A DNA stretch of 64,000 nucleotides from Acanthococcus lagerstroemiae (GCA_031841125.1 CM063113.1:34245312-34309311); one strand, 5' to 3'; shown: positions 53,065 to 64,000, numbered from the stretch's first letter. Translations and numbers: made by a program. Notes: generated by a model not told the origin, from the letters alone.

Positions 53065-53300
53065 AAGTTATACATCATGTCTTTTTCCAAACTACAGGTT
53101 TTTAGAGTTTCGGTACCGAAACCAGGCGAAAGTGACTCAATTTTTAGATACAAATTCAAATTCATCTCCCACAAATTGGGCTAAAGTAATTTTTTTGACT
53201 TAATTTACCCAAAATTGTACGAAATTTGGAACATTGCTGCAACATTTGGATGAATGGTTCGAATTTTGCGGCCAATTTAAACAAAAATGAGTAGGCGATT
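53065..53300 (+). repeat. Orphan unit related to the 290-bp satellite
   Basis: TACATCATGTCTTTTTCC, GAGTTTCGGTACC, GACTCAATTTTTAGATACAAAT and TTTTTTGACTTAATTTACCC follow the order of the unit at 20943-22410, strongly diverged. About 31 kb from the array. Confidence 0.55.
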
Positions 53301-54784
53301 TTTGAAAATTTTTTGTGTTATTCGTAATTATTAATTTACTCATCATAAATCGCCCAGAGGTCTCACACTCTCTTTTTTTTCGGTATAAGAATATTTAATC
53401 TATGGGAAAAGTCATCATTTTTTAGAATTTGTATTAAATTTCCCCTTTTGAGCTAATTTCAATAAACTTTTTCAGCATTCATCTCAACTGCCCACCATCA
53501 AGAAATAACTCCACCATTTTATGAATTTCTTTTCAGGTAAAGAAAGAAGGAAAAAATTAAGGTTAAATAAGCAAATGTTCCTCAAAGGACAAAGCCTCAA
53601 TCCCTTCAAAAATAATGCTGAGCCAGTATGAATACATTTGTCACAGTTTGTCTGCTAAACCGGTTAATAAAGGATCATTCGTGCTAAGGTACGTACCATG
53701 TACATATGAAAAGATAAAAATACAGTAACTCTACGAACATGTTGGATTCCTAAATATAAAGTTCCAGAAAGATCTTAGCTCTCGTATGTATTTTTCTGCC
53801 TTGGGAATCAGTGAAGCAGCGGCGCTGGTGGCACAGGAGTTCTCTATTAATCAACATTTCACATTCGCTGCCTTTTGTTGTACGATTTCAGAACCACTGA
53901 CTTGTGAAGTCAAATTTGTCGCACACGAAACCTTAAACGTGAGATTACCACGGCATGAAATGAAATCGGGGTTGTTTAAATTTCCGGAGGACAATACCGA
54001 AGTGTTAAATTTCGAAACACCGCGAGGTATTTGCGCCGAAGGAAATAGCCAATCTCAGAAGGGTCGAGTGATTCGACGAATAAGTGAAGCAGCGGGTTAC
54101 AGTGGACTATAGAGGTGCAAATCGTGTCAGATGGCAGATATGAACTTTGACCATAGAGCAGCACGAATAACCAGTGTGCTGAAATAATTGTCCGGGTCAC
54201 GTAGAGAATTACGGATTAATGTTACTCGAAACACATAAGGACATTGTAACAAACTTTCGGTTGATTTCACTCGATTACCAATTCAGAACTACAGAATATC
54301 CTGATTAAAAATTCGGGAATTTGGATTGATACATTTACAAGCCAACGGGTAGCTAAGAAAAAAATATAGATAAAATAAATCATATTATAAGGTATGCTTT
54401 CGCATAAGGCTTCGTGCTAAGGAAAGGAACATTAGGTCTCGTGCAGGTTCTAGGCCTAATAATATGAAACATACTTGAATTTTCTGCACATTGAATAAAT
54501 TTCCAGATGCACAGCGGTTTTCAGAGCTGCTAAAAAATGCGACGTCATGAAGTCTCGTGAGAAGAGTAAGAAGAGAAAAAACCAATACAGGAGAAAAGAG
54601 AGGGTATGACCCCCAAAATTCAGGGGAAATGTCCACTAAATTCATTCTCAAACCATCAGATCTTCGATCTTTAGATTCTTGGACACTTTTCAGCGGCAAT
54701 AGTTACTGAACATCGTACCTATTCACGTGCATCGCTCCGGATTTATTTTGAGGAGCCACAATAGGCGAGGCGTTTGCAATATCT
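53301..54784. other. Unassigned DNA
   Basis: A 108-codon + strand frame (53786-54112) has no recognised domain. No RNA gene seen. Confidence 0.35.
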
Positions 54785-54890
54785 GGGAGGCTGAAGGCCG
54801 CGGGACCGCTTCATAATCGTCGGCTCGGCGGTCTCGAACGAGGAGGCCGCGGGACCGCTTCGTAGTCGTCGGTCCCTCGGCTACGAAATA
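54785..54890 (-). repeat. ~52-bp tandem repeat at the 3' end of LINE copy 1
   Basis: GGCCGCGGGACCGCTTCRTARTCGTCGG-like words recur twice, then once more in altered form. Copy 2 keeps only the part starting TCGGTCCCTCGGCTACG. Confidence 0.6.
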
Positions 54891-55264
54891 CGAGAAGGCA
54901 GCGGGGTCGTTTCGGCTGCCATTCCATCATACTGAATATGGAATTGCAGCCGAAAGCGCTCTGGACTACAGACAGAAAAAGTTGTGAATTGGCCCACCCT
55001 AAATATAGAAAATAATAGGATATTGTATGGCTCAAAAGTGTGTGTTTACATGATTCATTCATTCATTCATTTGTGTGTGAGGTGGCGCCGTATGCGCCGA
55101 GTGCTCAGACTTCCGAGTCCATTGTACTATTCCTCAAGTTGCTGTTAAGGATCAGCTCAGTAGCCTCACTTTTATAGCCAAAGTGAATATTCTGCTGAGC
55201 TCTATCCCTTTGACTTCACCGGGTGCTGGTTACTCTAGCCCCAATGCTTCGCGTCTTGTCCCGG

Positions 55265-55666
55265 CTATTGCTGGGTATTGACATATGATATATGGATCGA
55301 GGTTTCTTCTTCTTCTCCACCGTATCTACAGGAGCCGCTTCTTACCACTCCTATTTTATACCACATGTATTTTGTGGCCCCAAGACCGGTTAGTAGTCCG
55401 ACCATGAGCCTTGTATGTTTCCTGTCAAGCCCTAATAGGAACTTGGCATACTTACTAGGGGTGTCCCCTATCAGTGTCATGCCACTGGCCAACCGCCAGC
55501 GCATTTCCGTCTGCATACTTATCCAAGCCTTTACTTTGGATTTTATGACGCTGTATGCTACAGGAAGACAAAAGGCCTGGGTGTTGCCAGTTCCTACATT
55601 ATGCTCTTCTTCGCTAGCTTGCCAGCGATCATGTTCCCTTTTATACCGCAGTGTCCGGGTGTCCAT
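55265..55666 (-). pseudogene. LINE copy 1, region after RNase H
   Basis: Continues the RNase H frame after a frameshift (the end of RNase H overlaps at ~55594-55666). Encodes the linker and CCHC-less tail GEEEETSIHI.. with the LMVGLLTGLGATKYMWYKIG block; in this LINE type this is the variable C-terminal region. No independent function. Confidence 0.6.
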
Positions 55667-55971
55667 AGTATGGCGACCCGGTTCTCCTGAGCAAGGGTAT
55701 ATAGTTTGTTAACACACTCCGCCACTACGAGGGATGTAGTTTGATGTGACGATAGTACTTTGATAGCCGATTGACTGTCTGTACAGATATAGATCTGTTT
55801 ATTAACAAGGCCCTTCTGCTGACTTCTATCAATGGCCATCATCGCCATTATCTCTGCTTGGAGGATAGTGACGCCCTCGCCCAGGGCCACTGAACAGTCG
55901 TCAGCGCGTTTTGCATTCGTGATTACGATTCCTACACCTTGGTCATTCTTAGAGGCATCTGCAAACCACAC
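55594..55971 (-). pseudogene. LINE copy 1 RNase H domain
   Basis: WFADASKNDQGVGIVI (first Asp), QAEIMAM (Glu), YICTDSQSAIKVL (Asp) and WTPGHCGIKGN (His) form a complete RNase H motif set. It is cut from the RT frame by an in-frame TAG just upstream and ends in a frameshift. Confidence 0.85.
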
Positions 55972-55974
55972 ATT

Positions 55975-56355
55975 CTACTCTTTTCCTAGAATGCTTGGCC
56001 ACCTCTTTTCCCATGCCTCCCGTGTGGGTATTAGCGCACGGTATGGCTTGTCAAAGAAGTGTTCCATCGCAATCCTGTCCTTTGGCATCCCAAAGCATTT
56101 GTTTATCGTCCCCGCCATCTCCCATATCCTTCTGTGACCTGTTTTATGGGCCTGAAGGTTTGGTTGACCCAGACGATAAGCCCCCATTATCACAGCTGTT
56201 TCTATAGCAGTATGAAGTGGTGGCAAGTTTAGGAGCCTTTCCAGTGCCTTAGTCGGTGCCGTTATCATTTCCCCCGTTGTCATCACGCACGCAAGCCTTT
56301 GCAGGTGGTCTAGTTCCTCTCTGACTTTGGCCAGGTGGACCCGGCCCCACCACAC
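55975..56355 (-). pseudogene. LINE copy 1, RT-RNase H connector
   Basis: Same frame as the RT, between two TAG codons (one at 56401-56403, one at 55972-55974). Reads WWGRVHLAKVREELDHLQRL and ...LLNLPPLHTAIETAVIMGAY, the usual post-thumb block of I-superfamily LINEs. Confidence 0.75.
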
Positions 56356-56400
56356 AATGGCCGCATATGTAATTCTGGGGCGTATTACACCGGTATATAT

Positions 56401-58110
56401 CTAGTGCATCATTTTGGGAGAGAGACCCCAGGTCCTGCCGACAAAGGTGCGGTAAGCCCAAAGAGCCTCAATCCCTTTTCTTATTTTATCTGTGACGTGA
56501 TCCCTCCAAGAGAGTTTTTCATCAAGATATACTCCTGAGTACTTCACCTTTCCTGTGAGGGCTAACGATCTTCCTTTGTATTGTACCTTGATCAACTCCT
56601 TACCTTTCCTTTTACGGGTGAAAAGAGTGATCTCAGTTTTGTCCGGGTTTATCGATAACCCCTTTTTCACACACCATTTTTCCACACATCGTAGTCCCCA
56701 CTGCGTTAACTCCGCGATGGTTCCCGGAAATTTGCCGGTTACCACCACAGCCAAATCATCAGCGTAGCTCTGTGTGTATATTTTTTGACTATTTAACTCC
56801 TCTAGTAAACTGTCCACCACCAGGTTCCACAGTAGGGGAGAGATTACTCCCCCGTGTTGGCAGCCCCTGATGGTCGTTGCATGGATCCGTTCTTGTTGGT
56901 ATGTTATTCGGATCTCCCTGCTTTTTAGCATAGATACAATCCAGTTTATTAAGCTTTCCTTCACTTCCCTTTCTCTCAGGGCTGTGTCTATTGATTCATG
57001 AGAGGTCGCATCAAACGCTCTCTGTATATCCATGAATGTTGCCAGGACATAATCACCGCCAGTCATCCTTCTCTCGATTGCTGTAACAAGCGAGTGCAGT
57101 GATGACTCTACTGATTTTTCTGCCCTATATGCGTGCTGGTTCTCATGTAGTGGGAACCTATTCAGGGTAACCTCTCTTAGGTGCCTGTCTATCAGCCTTT
57201 CCAAGGTTTTTAGCATGAATGATGAGAGACTTATCGGCCTGTAGGATTTGGCCTTACAGGGATCTCTGCCTGGTTTAGGCAAAAACACCACTCTCACAGC
57301 CCTCCACGAATTTGGAATGTGCCCTAGGGCTAATGATGCTCTGAGGAACCTAATGAACGGTCCCATTATGGTCTCTAGTCCTGTCTGTAGGCAGACTGGA
57401 TAGATTCCATCTGGGCTTGGTGCTTTGTACGGCGAGAATGTGTTTACTGCCCAACATACCCTGTCTGGTGTAACCACCTCTTTCGTCGTTTCCAAATCCG
57501 TTCCGCTTTGCACACAGTCGGCTCCCGGAAAGTGCGTGTCAATGAGGTGCTCTATTGCCTCTCCCAGGGTGGTGGAAAAACCACCTGTCGGGAGTTCGAG
57601 CGGCCCCTCTTCGACCCTTCTTTCCTTACTGAGAAGTTTTTGCAGGCGTGCCGTCTCCGGTATCTTTTCTATAGATTCGCACAAACATTTCCACCCTTCT
57701 GTTTTGGCTTGCTTTACCGCCTTTTTATATGCTTTTTGAGCCTCATGATATAATTCCCAGTGAGTCGGTGTATTATTTTTCAATGCAGCCCTCAGCCTTC
57801 TTCGAGCGTCTTTTCTACGTTTCCCCAACTCTGCTGTCCACCAGATGGTTTTGCGTGATTTTATTATCTTAAGTTCACAGTTCTTCTCGTAGGCGTCCCT
57901 GAGTGCACTATCCAGTACGCTGGCTTGTGCTTCCAGGTCATCTACGTTCTGAGTCCGTTGCCAGTTGTACCTTGTCAGTCTTTCTAAATCATTTTTAAAG
58001 CCTCCCCAGTTTGTTTTCCTAGGGTTCCTAATAGCTCTTTGTTCCTCCTTAGGTGCCCGAATCTGATATTGGATGTATCGGTAATCCGATAAAGACGGTT
58101 CGTCCAACAC
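56401..58110 (-). pseudogene. LINE copy 1 reverse transcriptase (569 codons)
   Basis: Reverse transcriptase of an I-superfamily (R1/LOA-like) LINE. KAPSPDGIYP ~229-238, SYRPISLSS ~289-297, TFMDIQRAFDAT (catalytic Asp 361), GGVISPLLWN ~420-429, YADD 449-452, VKYSGVYLDEKLSW ~522-535. All RT motifs are intact, but the upstream endonuclease is lost, and TAG codons sit before the first Met (~58126) and at the end. Compared with copy 2 it lacks 12 residues around PGA(EIMENTQPQPGA)DC, a deletion between short repeats. Confidence 0.88.
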
Positions 58111-58179
58111 TCTCCATCCCTAGACTCGGTCCCGAAGTTTGGAATTACAGAGTGTTATGTCTATAACTTCTTGCCTTAC

Positions 58180-58245
58180 TTTTGGATCAGATTCTCTTCA
58201 AGAATTAATTATGAGCGCTTTTTTAGCATTTCATTACACTGTGCG
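58180..58245 (-). repeat. 66-bp spacer between the two LINE copies
   Basis: Identical to 49622-49687 in reverse orientation. Lies exactly between the 5' break of copy 1 and the 3' end of copy 2 (the last four bases, TTTT, could belong to either). Confidence 0.8.
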
Positions 58246-59010
58246 TCGGTCCCTCGGCTACGAAATACGAGAAGGCAGCGGAATCGTTTCGTCTGCTATT
58301 CCATCATACTGAATATGGAATTGCAGCCGAAAGCGCTCTGGACTACAGACAGAAAAAGTTGTGAATTGGCCCACCCTAAATATAGAAAATAGGATATTGT
58401 ATGGCTCAAAAGTGTGCGTTTGCATGATTCATTCATTCATTCATTTGTGTGTGAGGTGGCGCCGTATGCGCCGAGGGCTCAGACTTCCGAGTCCATTGTA
58501 CTATTCCTCAAGTTGCTGTTAAGGATCAGCTCAGTAGCCTCACTTTTATGGCCAAAGTGAAGATTCTACTGAGCTCTATCCCTTTGACTTCACCGGGTGC
58601 TGGATACTCTAGCCCCAATGCTTCGCGTCTTGTCTCGGCTATTGCTGGGTATTGACTTATGATATGGATCGAGGTTTCTTCCTCTTCTCCACCGTATCTA
58701 CAGGAGCCGCTTCTTACCACTCCTATTTTATACTACATGTATTTTGTGGCCCCAAGACCGGTTAGTAGTCCGACCATGAGCCTTGTATGTTTCCTGTCAA
58801 GCCCTAATAGGAACTTGGCATACTTACTGGGGGTGTCCCCTGTCAGTGTCATGCCACTGGCCAACCGCCAGTGCATTTCCGCCTGCATACTTATCCAAGC
58901 CTTTACTTTGGATTTTATGACGCTGTATGCTACAGGAAGACAAAAGGCCTGGGTGTTGCCAGTTCCTACATTATGACCTCCTTCGCTAGCTTGCCAACGG
59001 TAATGTTCCC

Positions 59011-59310
59011 TTATGCCGCAGTGTGTATGGTGACTCGGTTCTCCTGAGCAAGGGTGTGTAGTTTGTTAACACACTCCGCCACCACCAGGGATGTAGTTTG
59101 GTGTGACGATAGTACCTTAATAGCCGATTGACTGTCTGTACAGATATAGATCTGTTTATTAACAAGACCCTTCTGCTGACTTCTATCAATGGCCATCATC
59201 ACCATTATCTCTGCTTGGAGGATGGCCACTGAACAGTCGTCAGCGCGTTTTGCATTCGTGATTACGATTCCTACACCTTGGTCATTCTTAGAGGCATCTG
59301 CAAACCACAC
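59011..59310 (-). pseudogene. LINE copy 2 RNase H domain, damaged
   Basis: WFADASKNDQGVG, QAEIMVM and YICTDSQSAIKVL are present, but the seven residues before QAE (ALGEGVT in copy 1) are deleted, and the GHCGI histidine motif is lost in a frameshift. It cannot be a working RNase H. Confidence 0.8.
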
Positions 59311-59313
59311 ATT

Positions 59314-59694
59314 CTACTCTTTTCCTAGAATGCTTGGCCACCTCTTTTCCCATGCCTCCCGTGTGGGTATTAGCGCACGGTATGGCTTGTCAAAGAAGTG
59401 TTCCATCGCAATCCTGTCCTTTGGCATCCCAAAGCATTTGTTTATCGTCCCCGCCATCTCCCATATCCTTCTGTGACCTGTTTTATGGGCCTGAAGGTTT
59501 GGTTGACCCAGACGATAAGCCCCCATTATCACAGCTGTTTCTATAGCAGTATGAAGTGGTGGCAAGTTTAGGAGCCTTTCCAGTACCTTAGTCGGTGCCG
59601 TTATCATTTCCCCCGTTGTCATCACGCACGCAAGCCTTTGCAGGTGGTCTAGTTCCTCTCTGACTTTGGCCAGGTGGACCCGGCCCCACCACAC
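59314..59694 (-). pseudogene. LINE copy 2, RT-RNase H connector
   Basis: Almost identical to 55975-56355, bounded by the same two TAG codons. Confidence 0.75.
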
Positions 59695-59739
59695 AATGGC
59701 CGCATATGTAATTCTGGGGCGTATTACACCGGTATATAT

Positions 59740-60402
59740 CTAGTGCATCATTTTGGGAGAGAGACCCCAGGTCCTGCCGACAAAGGTGCGGTAAGCCCAA
59801 AGAGCCTCAATCCCTTTTCTTATTTTATCTGTGACGTGATCCCTCCAGGAGAGTTTTTCATCAAGATATACTCCTGAGTACTTCACCTTTCCTGTGAGGG
59901 CTAACGGTCTTCCTTTGTATTGCACCTTGATCAACTCCTTACCTTTCCTTTTACGGGTGAAAAGAGTGATCTCAGTTTTGTCCGGGTTTATCGATAACCC
60001 CTTTTTCACACACCATTTTTCCACACATCGTAGTCCCCACTGCGTTAACTCCGGGATGGTTCCCGGAAATTTGCCGGTTACCACCACAGTCAAATCATCA
60101 GCGTAGCCCTGTGCGTATATTTTTTGACCATTTAATTCCAGTACACTGTCCACCACCAGGTTCCACAGTAGGGGAGAGATTACTCCCCCGTGTGGGCAGC
60201 CCCTGATGGTAATTGCATGGATCCGTTCTTGTTGGTATGTTATTCGGATCTCCCTGCTTTTTAGCATAGATACAATCCAGTTTATTAAGCTTTCCTTCAC
60301 TTCCCTTTCTCTCAGGACTGTTTCTATTGATTCATGAGAGGTCGCATCAAACGCTCCTTGTATATCCATGAATGTTGCCAGGACATAATCACCGCCAGTC
60401 AT
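59740..60402 (-). pseudogene. LINE copy 2 reverse transcriptase, C-terminal half
   Basis: Begins after a frameshift at ~60444. Carries TFMDIQGAFDAT, GGVISPLLWN and GYADDLTVVV, ending at the shared TAG (SPKMMH stop). Confidence 0.85.
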
Positions 60403-60443
60403 CCTTCTCTCAATTGCTGTAATAAGCGAGTGCAGTGATGACT

Positions 60444-61484
60444 CTACACTGATTTGTCTGCCCTATATGCGTGCTGGTTCTCATGTAGTGGGAACCTTTT
60501 CAGGGTAACCTCTCTTAGGTGCCTGTCTACCAGCCTTTCCAAGGTTTTTAGCATGAATGATGAGAGACTTATCGGCCTGTAGGATTTGGCCTTACAGGGA
60601 TCTCTGCCTGATTTAGGCAAAAACACCACTCTCACAGCCCTCCACGATTTTGGAATGTGCCCTAGGGCTAATGATGCTCTGAGGACCCTAATGAACGGTC
60701 CCAGTATGGTCTCTAGTCCTGTCTGTAGGCAGACTGGATAGATTCCATCTGGGTTTGGTGCTTTGTACGGCGAGAATGTGTTTACTGCCCAACATACCCT
60801 GTCTGGTGTAACCACCTCTTTCGTCGTTTCCCGATCCGTTCCGCTTTGCACACAGTCGGCTCCTGGCTGCGGCTGTGTGTTTTCCATGATTTCTGCTCCC
60901 GGAAAGTGCGTGTCAATGAGGTGCTCTATTGCCTCTCCCAGGGTGGTGGAAAAACCACCTGTCGGGAGTTCGAGCGGCCCCTCTTCGACCCTTCTTTCCT
61001 TACTGAGAAGTTTTTGCAGGCGTGCCGTCTCCGGTATCTTTTCTATAGATTCGCACAAACATTTCCACCCCTCTGTTTTGGCTTGCTTTACCGCCTTTTT
61101 ATATGCTTTTTGAGCCTCATGATATAATTCCCAGTGAGTCGGTGTATTATTTTTCAATGCAGCCCTCAGCCTTCTTCGAGCGTCTTTTCTACGTTTCCCC
61201 AACTCTGCTGTCCACCAGATGGTTTTGCGTGATTTTATTATCTTAAGTTCACAGTTCTTCTCGTAGGCGTCCCTGAGTGCACTATCCAGTACGCTGGCTT
61301 GTGCTTCCAGGTCATCTACGTTCTGAGTCCGTTGCCAGTTGTACCTTGTCAGTCTTTCTAAATCATTTTTAAAGCCTCCCCAGTTTGTTTTCCTAGGGTT
61401 CCTAATAGCTCTTTGTTCCTCCTTAGGTGCCCGAATCTGATATTGGATGTATCGGTAATCCGATAAAGACGGTTCGTCCAACAC
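60444..61484 (-). pseudogene. LINE copy 2 reverse transcriptase, N-terminal half
   Basis: 346 codons matching the first ~333 of copy 1, ending at HAYRADKSV where a small indel shifts the frame. An in-frame TAG at ~61491 separates it from the endonuclease. Confidence 0.85.
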
Positions 61485-61493
61485 TCTCCATCC

Positions 61494-62100
61494 CTAGACT
61501 CGGTCCCGAAGTTTGGAATTACAGAGTGTTATGTCTATAACTTCTTGCCTTACTTTTGTGACAAACGTCGATTTGCTTCCGTCATTCAGTACTAGCAGAT
61601 CCTGTGTCGCAAGGTAGTCCACTAGCCCCTTCCCTCTCGGATTTGTGCCTGTACTCCCCCAAATAGTATGGTGCGAGTTGGCATCGCATCCGACAAGAAG
61701 GTCCAGCTTTTCCCTCACACAGTATTCCACCAGTTCCCTGAGTTCATCAGTTGGGGGAGGGTCCCGAGAGTCGGATGGAAAATATGCTGAGCATATCACT
61801 ATCTTCTTCTTGTTCCATCCCTCCTCATATTCCAAAATGGCCGCCACAAGATCCCGTAGGGTAAATCCTGGTATTGCTGTGCAGCTCACTTGATACGTAA
61901 ATATCGCTGCACGTGGTCTTCCTGCATTTTTTTGCATAAATGAGGTGCCCCTGTGCCATTTGTATGCCTCTCACTTGTTCCCCAGGATACCACGGTTTCT
62001 GTAACAGGCATATATTTGTTTCCCCCTTTTGCAGGCTCCTGCTCAGTAGGTAACAAGCGGCTTTGCATTGGTGCAGATTAATTTGCAATACCCTTATCAT
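61494..62100 (-). pseudogene. LINE copy 2 endonuclease, frame-broken
   Basis: AP-endonuclease-like domain: MIRVLQINLHQCKAA (first Asn), LLQKPWYPG (the usual Q-E of the active site reads QK), YFPSDSRDPPPTDEL, LLVGCDANSHHTIWGSTGTN and the end FVTKVRQEVIDITLCNSKL. A frameshift near 61900-61940 splits it in two. The Glu-to-Lys change would remove a catalytic residue. Confidence 0.8.
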
Positions 62101-62121
62101 TCCGTGTATAGCTTTTCTCTG

Positions 62122-62463
62122 TTATCCTAAGACGGAGCCCTGGTTCTCTGGTCCATCCATTTGTGTCCCTGCTTCACCCGATCCACCCGTAGATGTCTCC
62201 GGTTCCACTGGTCCACCCATGGGTGTCCCTGATTCCCTGGTCTCCGTCTCCATCTTCTCGCTCAGTATCACTCGGCCCATCACTTCTGATAGCCCTTCCG
62301 CTGCACGCTTCTCTCTAGCGTCCCTGTCGGTCCGGCTTTCTCCAGCCCCAGCAGGTTCGCTTTCCTTACTTATAAAAAAAACAACTGATTTTTGACCCTC
62401 CATGTGGTTCCCACGAGTACCGGAGAAATATACAGTCCCCCGTAGCAGCGCTCCGAATACCAC
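62122..62463 (-). pseudogene. LINE copy 2, upstream frame (ORF1-like part)
   Basis: A 113-codon frame rich in Gly, Glu and Pro just upstream of the endonuclease. No zinc knuckles are visible, so it is a weak candidate for the end of ORF1 or simply leader sequence. Confidence 0.35.
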
Positions 62464-62469
62464 GGCAAG

Positions 62470-62990
62470 CTTACTTACTGAGGGAGGTCAGCCGGTATCC
62501 CTCAGGTTCCTATTCGCGACTGTTCTAGCCCAACAGCCATGCATCCCCTCGGCATAGGTAACACCAACCTTGGGATTTGACCCGTAGCTGTACTAAGATA
62601 CAGGCTACGGAAAGAAGGGGGTGGGCAACTCATCGTCTGTCGTACACGGGTCACCGACGCTGGTGACAGCCCTCACTGCTACAACCCGATTTTAAGAGCG
62701 GAGCAGCTTTGCCGTCAGTGCCACACGACCATTCCGACTTTACGTCGTCGGGACTTTATTTCGCATCGAATGTCGGGTTCCCCGCCTAACGCACAGATTA
62801 CGAGCGCAGGACGTGCTTAACTGTAGGGACTGAAAGAAGTTGAGACACTAGCGTAAGGTCCTCGGGTGCGCCACGCCCGCACTTGCCAGCTGCAAGCCCT
62901 TGAGGTTCTCTTTTAGTCGCCTTTTACGACAGGCAGGGCTACCGTGGGAAAATTCTACTGTCCGTCCCCACACGGGGACGTTTACATGAT
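62470..62990 (-). other. LINE copy 2 5' leader
   Basis: GC-rich compared with the neighbours. Contains the hairpin CGTCCCCGTGTGGGGACG at ~62961-62980. No coding domain. Confidence 0.5.
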
Positions 62991-63149
62991 GGTAAGCACA
63001 AGTTAGCGGAGCGAGCCGAAGGCGAGTGTAGCAAAATGTCCGAGACTTCGAGTTATGCTGTGTAAAGTACTTTTTTGTACACGATGGCTCTTTTTCCCAT
63101 ATTGTCTTCAAGTGATACAAATGTTGTACTACTTCCAATTTTGACTCCT

Positions 63150-63338
63150 TACAGTTCAGCGTTTGGTTAGTAGCACCGTTTTGTTGCCATTTATTTCTAA
63201 TCCTACTTTCCGACATTGCTCAGCTAGCTCGTTCGCCATTTCTTCCAGTTCCTCTCCGTCCTGAGAGATCAGCACCACGTTGTCAGCAAATCTTAGATTA
63301 CTGAGCCATTCCCCAAGGAAGAAATTGTGAACTGGCAC
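63150..63338 (-). pseudogene. RTE-like LINE reverse transcriptase fragment
   Basis: The - strand reads LSNLRFADNVVLISQDGEEL, then EEMANELAEQCRKVGLEINGNKT, matching the RTE-clade active-site block (LRFADDIVLL....EEL..M...L......VGL.IN..KT). The second catalytic Asp is Asn. About 60 residues remain. Confidence 0.75.
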
Positions 63339-64000
63339 ACCCTGTTTATAATTTTCAAATCGCTCTCCTGAGAAAAATGTTTTTGTCTTTTAGGTCAAGT
63401 GTGCATGAGATACTCGAAATAGCATGCACATATATAAAAAAGTTGTATGTAACTGAACAACGTTTGTACAATTTTCCAATATGTAATTAATTTTCTTAAA
63501 TTTTTCAATTTTATCTTGTTAACGTTTTCCACAATCAGTCAAAATTTGGGTAAAGCCTTTTTCCTTCGGTATTGACGTAACTTCCCCTAGGTCCGATCCA
63601 ACATCCTCGATGTATAATTCTACTTCAAGGGTGGTAGCTGGCGATATGGATCTCATAAATTTTCGACTCTGGCCTTAAATTCTTCCTAAATCAAATTGAA
63701 TTCCAGGTACAATAGGCTGTACAACCTCCAGTTAATGTGCCTCGGGAGGCATTTTAGTTTCCAATTACGAAGAGCACGCGACGATAATTTCAAGTAATCA
63801 ACTTTTTCGATATCGTGGAGCACGTCGAGGGTAAAAGTGCAAAACTTAATTAACGTTATCGCTTGGCGCGATTGTCAGAATACGCTGACGTCGGACCCTG
63901 CGGCAAAATTGTCGCGATTAAAATTGTTTATCAGCCGGTTCCGCGAAACGCTTCTGCGATCCGCCCAAAAAGATGCAGGCAAAATTCGTTTTTTGTCCCC
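63339..64000. other. Unassigned DNA
   Basis: AT-rich to 63540, then more even composition to the window end. No gene seen. Confidence 0.35.

Larger units (their letters stand above)
54869..58184 (-). mobile_element. R1/LOA-like LINE, copy 1 (5'-truncated, dead)
   Basis: About 3.3 kb closely matching 58246-61560. It carries RT, RNase H and a 3' region with a (ATGA)n run (~55051-55070). The 5' end, including the endonuclease, is cut off at ~58184. Frame breaks and stops are listed with its coding parts. Confidence 0.88.
58246..62990 (-). mobile_element. R1/LOA-like LINE, copy 2 (near full length, dead)
   Basis: About 4.7 kb with 5' untranslated part (62470-62990, including CCTGCCTGTCGTAAAAGGCG), an upstream frame, endonuclease, RT, RNase H and 3' region. 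Several frameshifts and TAG codons. Upstream neighbour, in the same orientation, of copy 1. Confidence 0.85.

Noticed and set aside
53786..54112. 108-codon + strand open frame
   Set aside because: No domain, no splice or promoter context, length possible by chance.
55278..61127. Many + strand frames opposite the LINE copies
   Set aside because: Antisense shadows of the RT, RNase H and endonuclease on the - strand.
55972..61493. APOBEC-type G-to-A hypermutation as cause of the three TAG codons
   Set aside because: Both copies share the same sites, only three sites are involved, and insects are not known to have APOBEC3; common ancestry is simpler.

Overview
The window is nuclear DNA of an animal, most likely an arthropod and probably an insect. 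The evidence is a gene with canonical GT-AG introns, AT-rich non-coding DNA, and a dense mix of BEL/Pao, Gypsy, Jockey-like, RTE-like, I-superfamily (R1/LOA-like), hAT, mariner and pogo-like elements. I cannot name the species. No bacterial genes, CRISPR array or rRNA gene is visible.

The one host gene I can support is a two-pore-domain (K2P) potassium channel on the + strand. It has four exons (4148-4589, 16471-16739, 27202-27362, 28418-28712) that join in frame to a 388-residue protein with both K+ selectivity filters. Its first two introns are 11.9 and 10.5 kb and are full of repeats.

Layout: 1-2.8 kb holds degenerate and palindromic repeats. Intron 1 (4.6-16.5 kb) holds hAT fragments, a hAT MITE with a perfect 8-bp target duplication, an interrupted duplication, and a 7-kb element with ~840-bp inverted arms and flanking direct repeats (8762-15743) that encloses mariner, hAT and pogo-like debris. 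Intron 2 (16.7-27.2 kb) holds two tRNA-like segments, a Jockey-like endonuclease fragment, a ~290-bp tandem satellite (20.9-22.4 kb), a (GA)n tract and a TA-flanked inverted-repeat element. Intron 3 holds another inverted-repeat element.

Downstream of the channel gene come a mariner remnant (29.0-29.6 kb), an inverted-repeat element (30.1-30.7 kb), and a nest at 34.0-37.7 kb: a TA-flanked element, with a hAT element at its end, with a LINE inside the hAT. A 333-bp minisatellite follows (37.8-38.8 kb). Then a hAT element (38962-46403) is interrupted by an apparently intact BEL/Pao retrotransposon (39437-45343) with a 1727-codon polyprotein and LTRs differing at only 2 of 163 positions.

The last part has a Jockey-like RT pseudogene (48.5-49.5 kb), short tandem repeats, a Gypsy integrase tail (52 kb), and two head-to-tail copies of an RNase H-bearing LINE on the - strand (about 54.8-63.0 kb). 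These copies share three in-frame TAG codons. An RTE-like RT fragment lies at 63.2-63.3 kb. I see no new multi-gene system. The items most worth a second look are the young BEL element, the long-armed 7-kb element and the LINE pair with shared stops.
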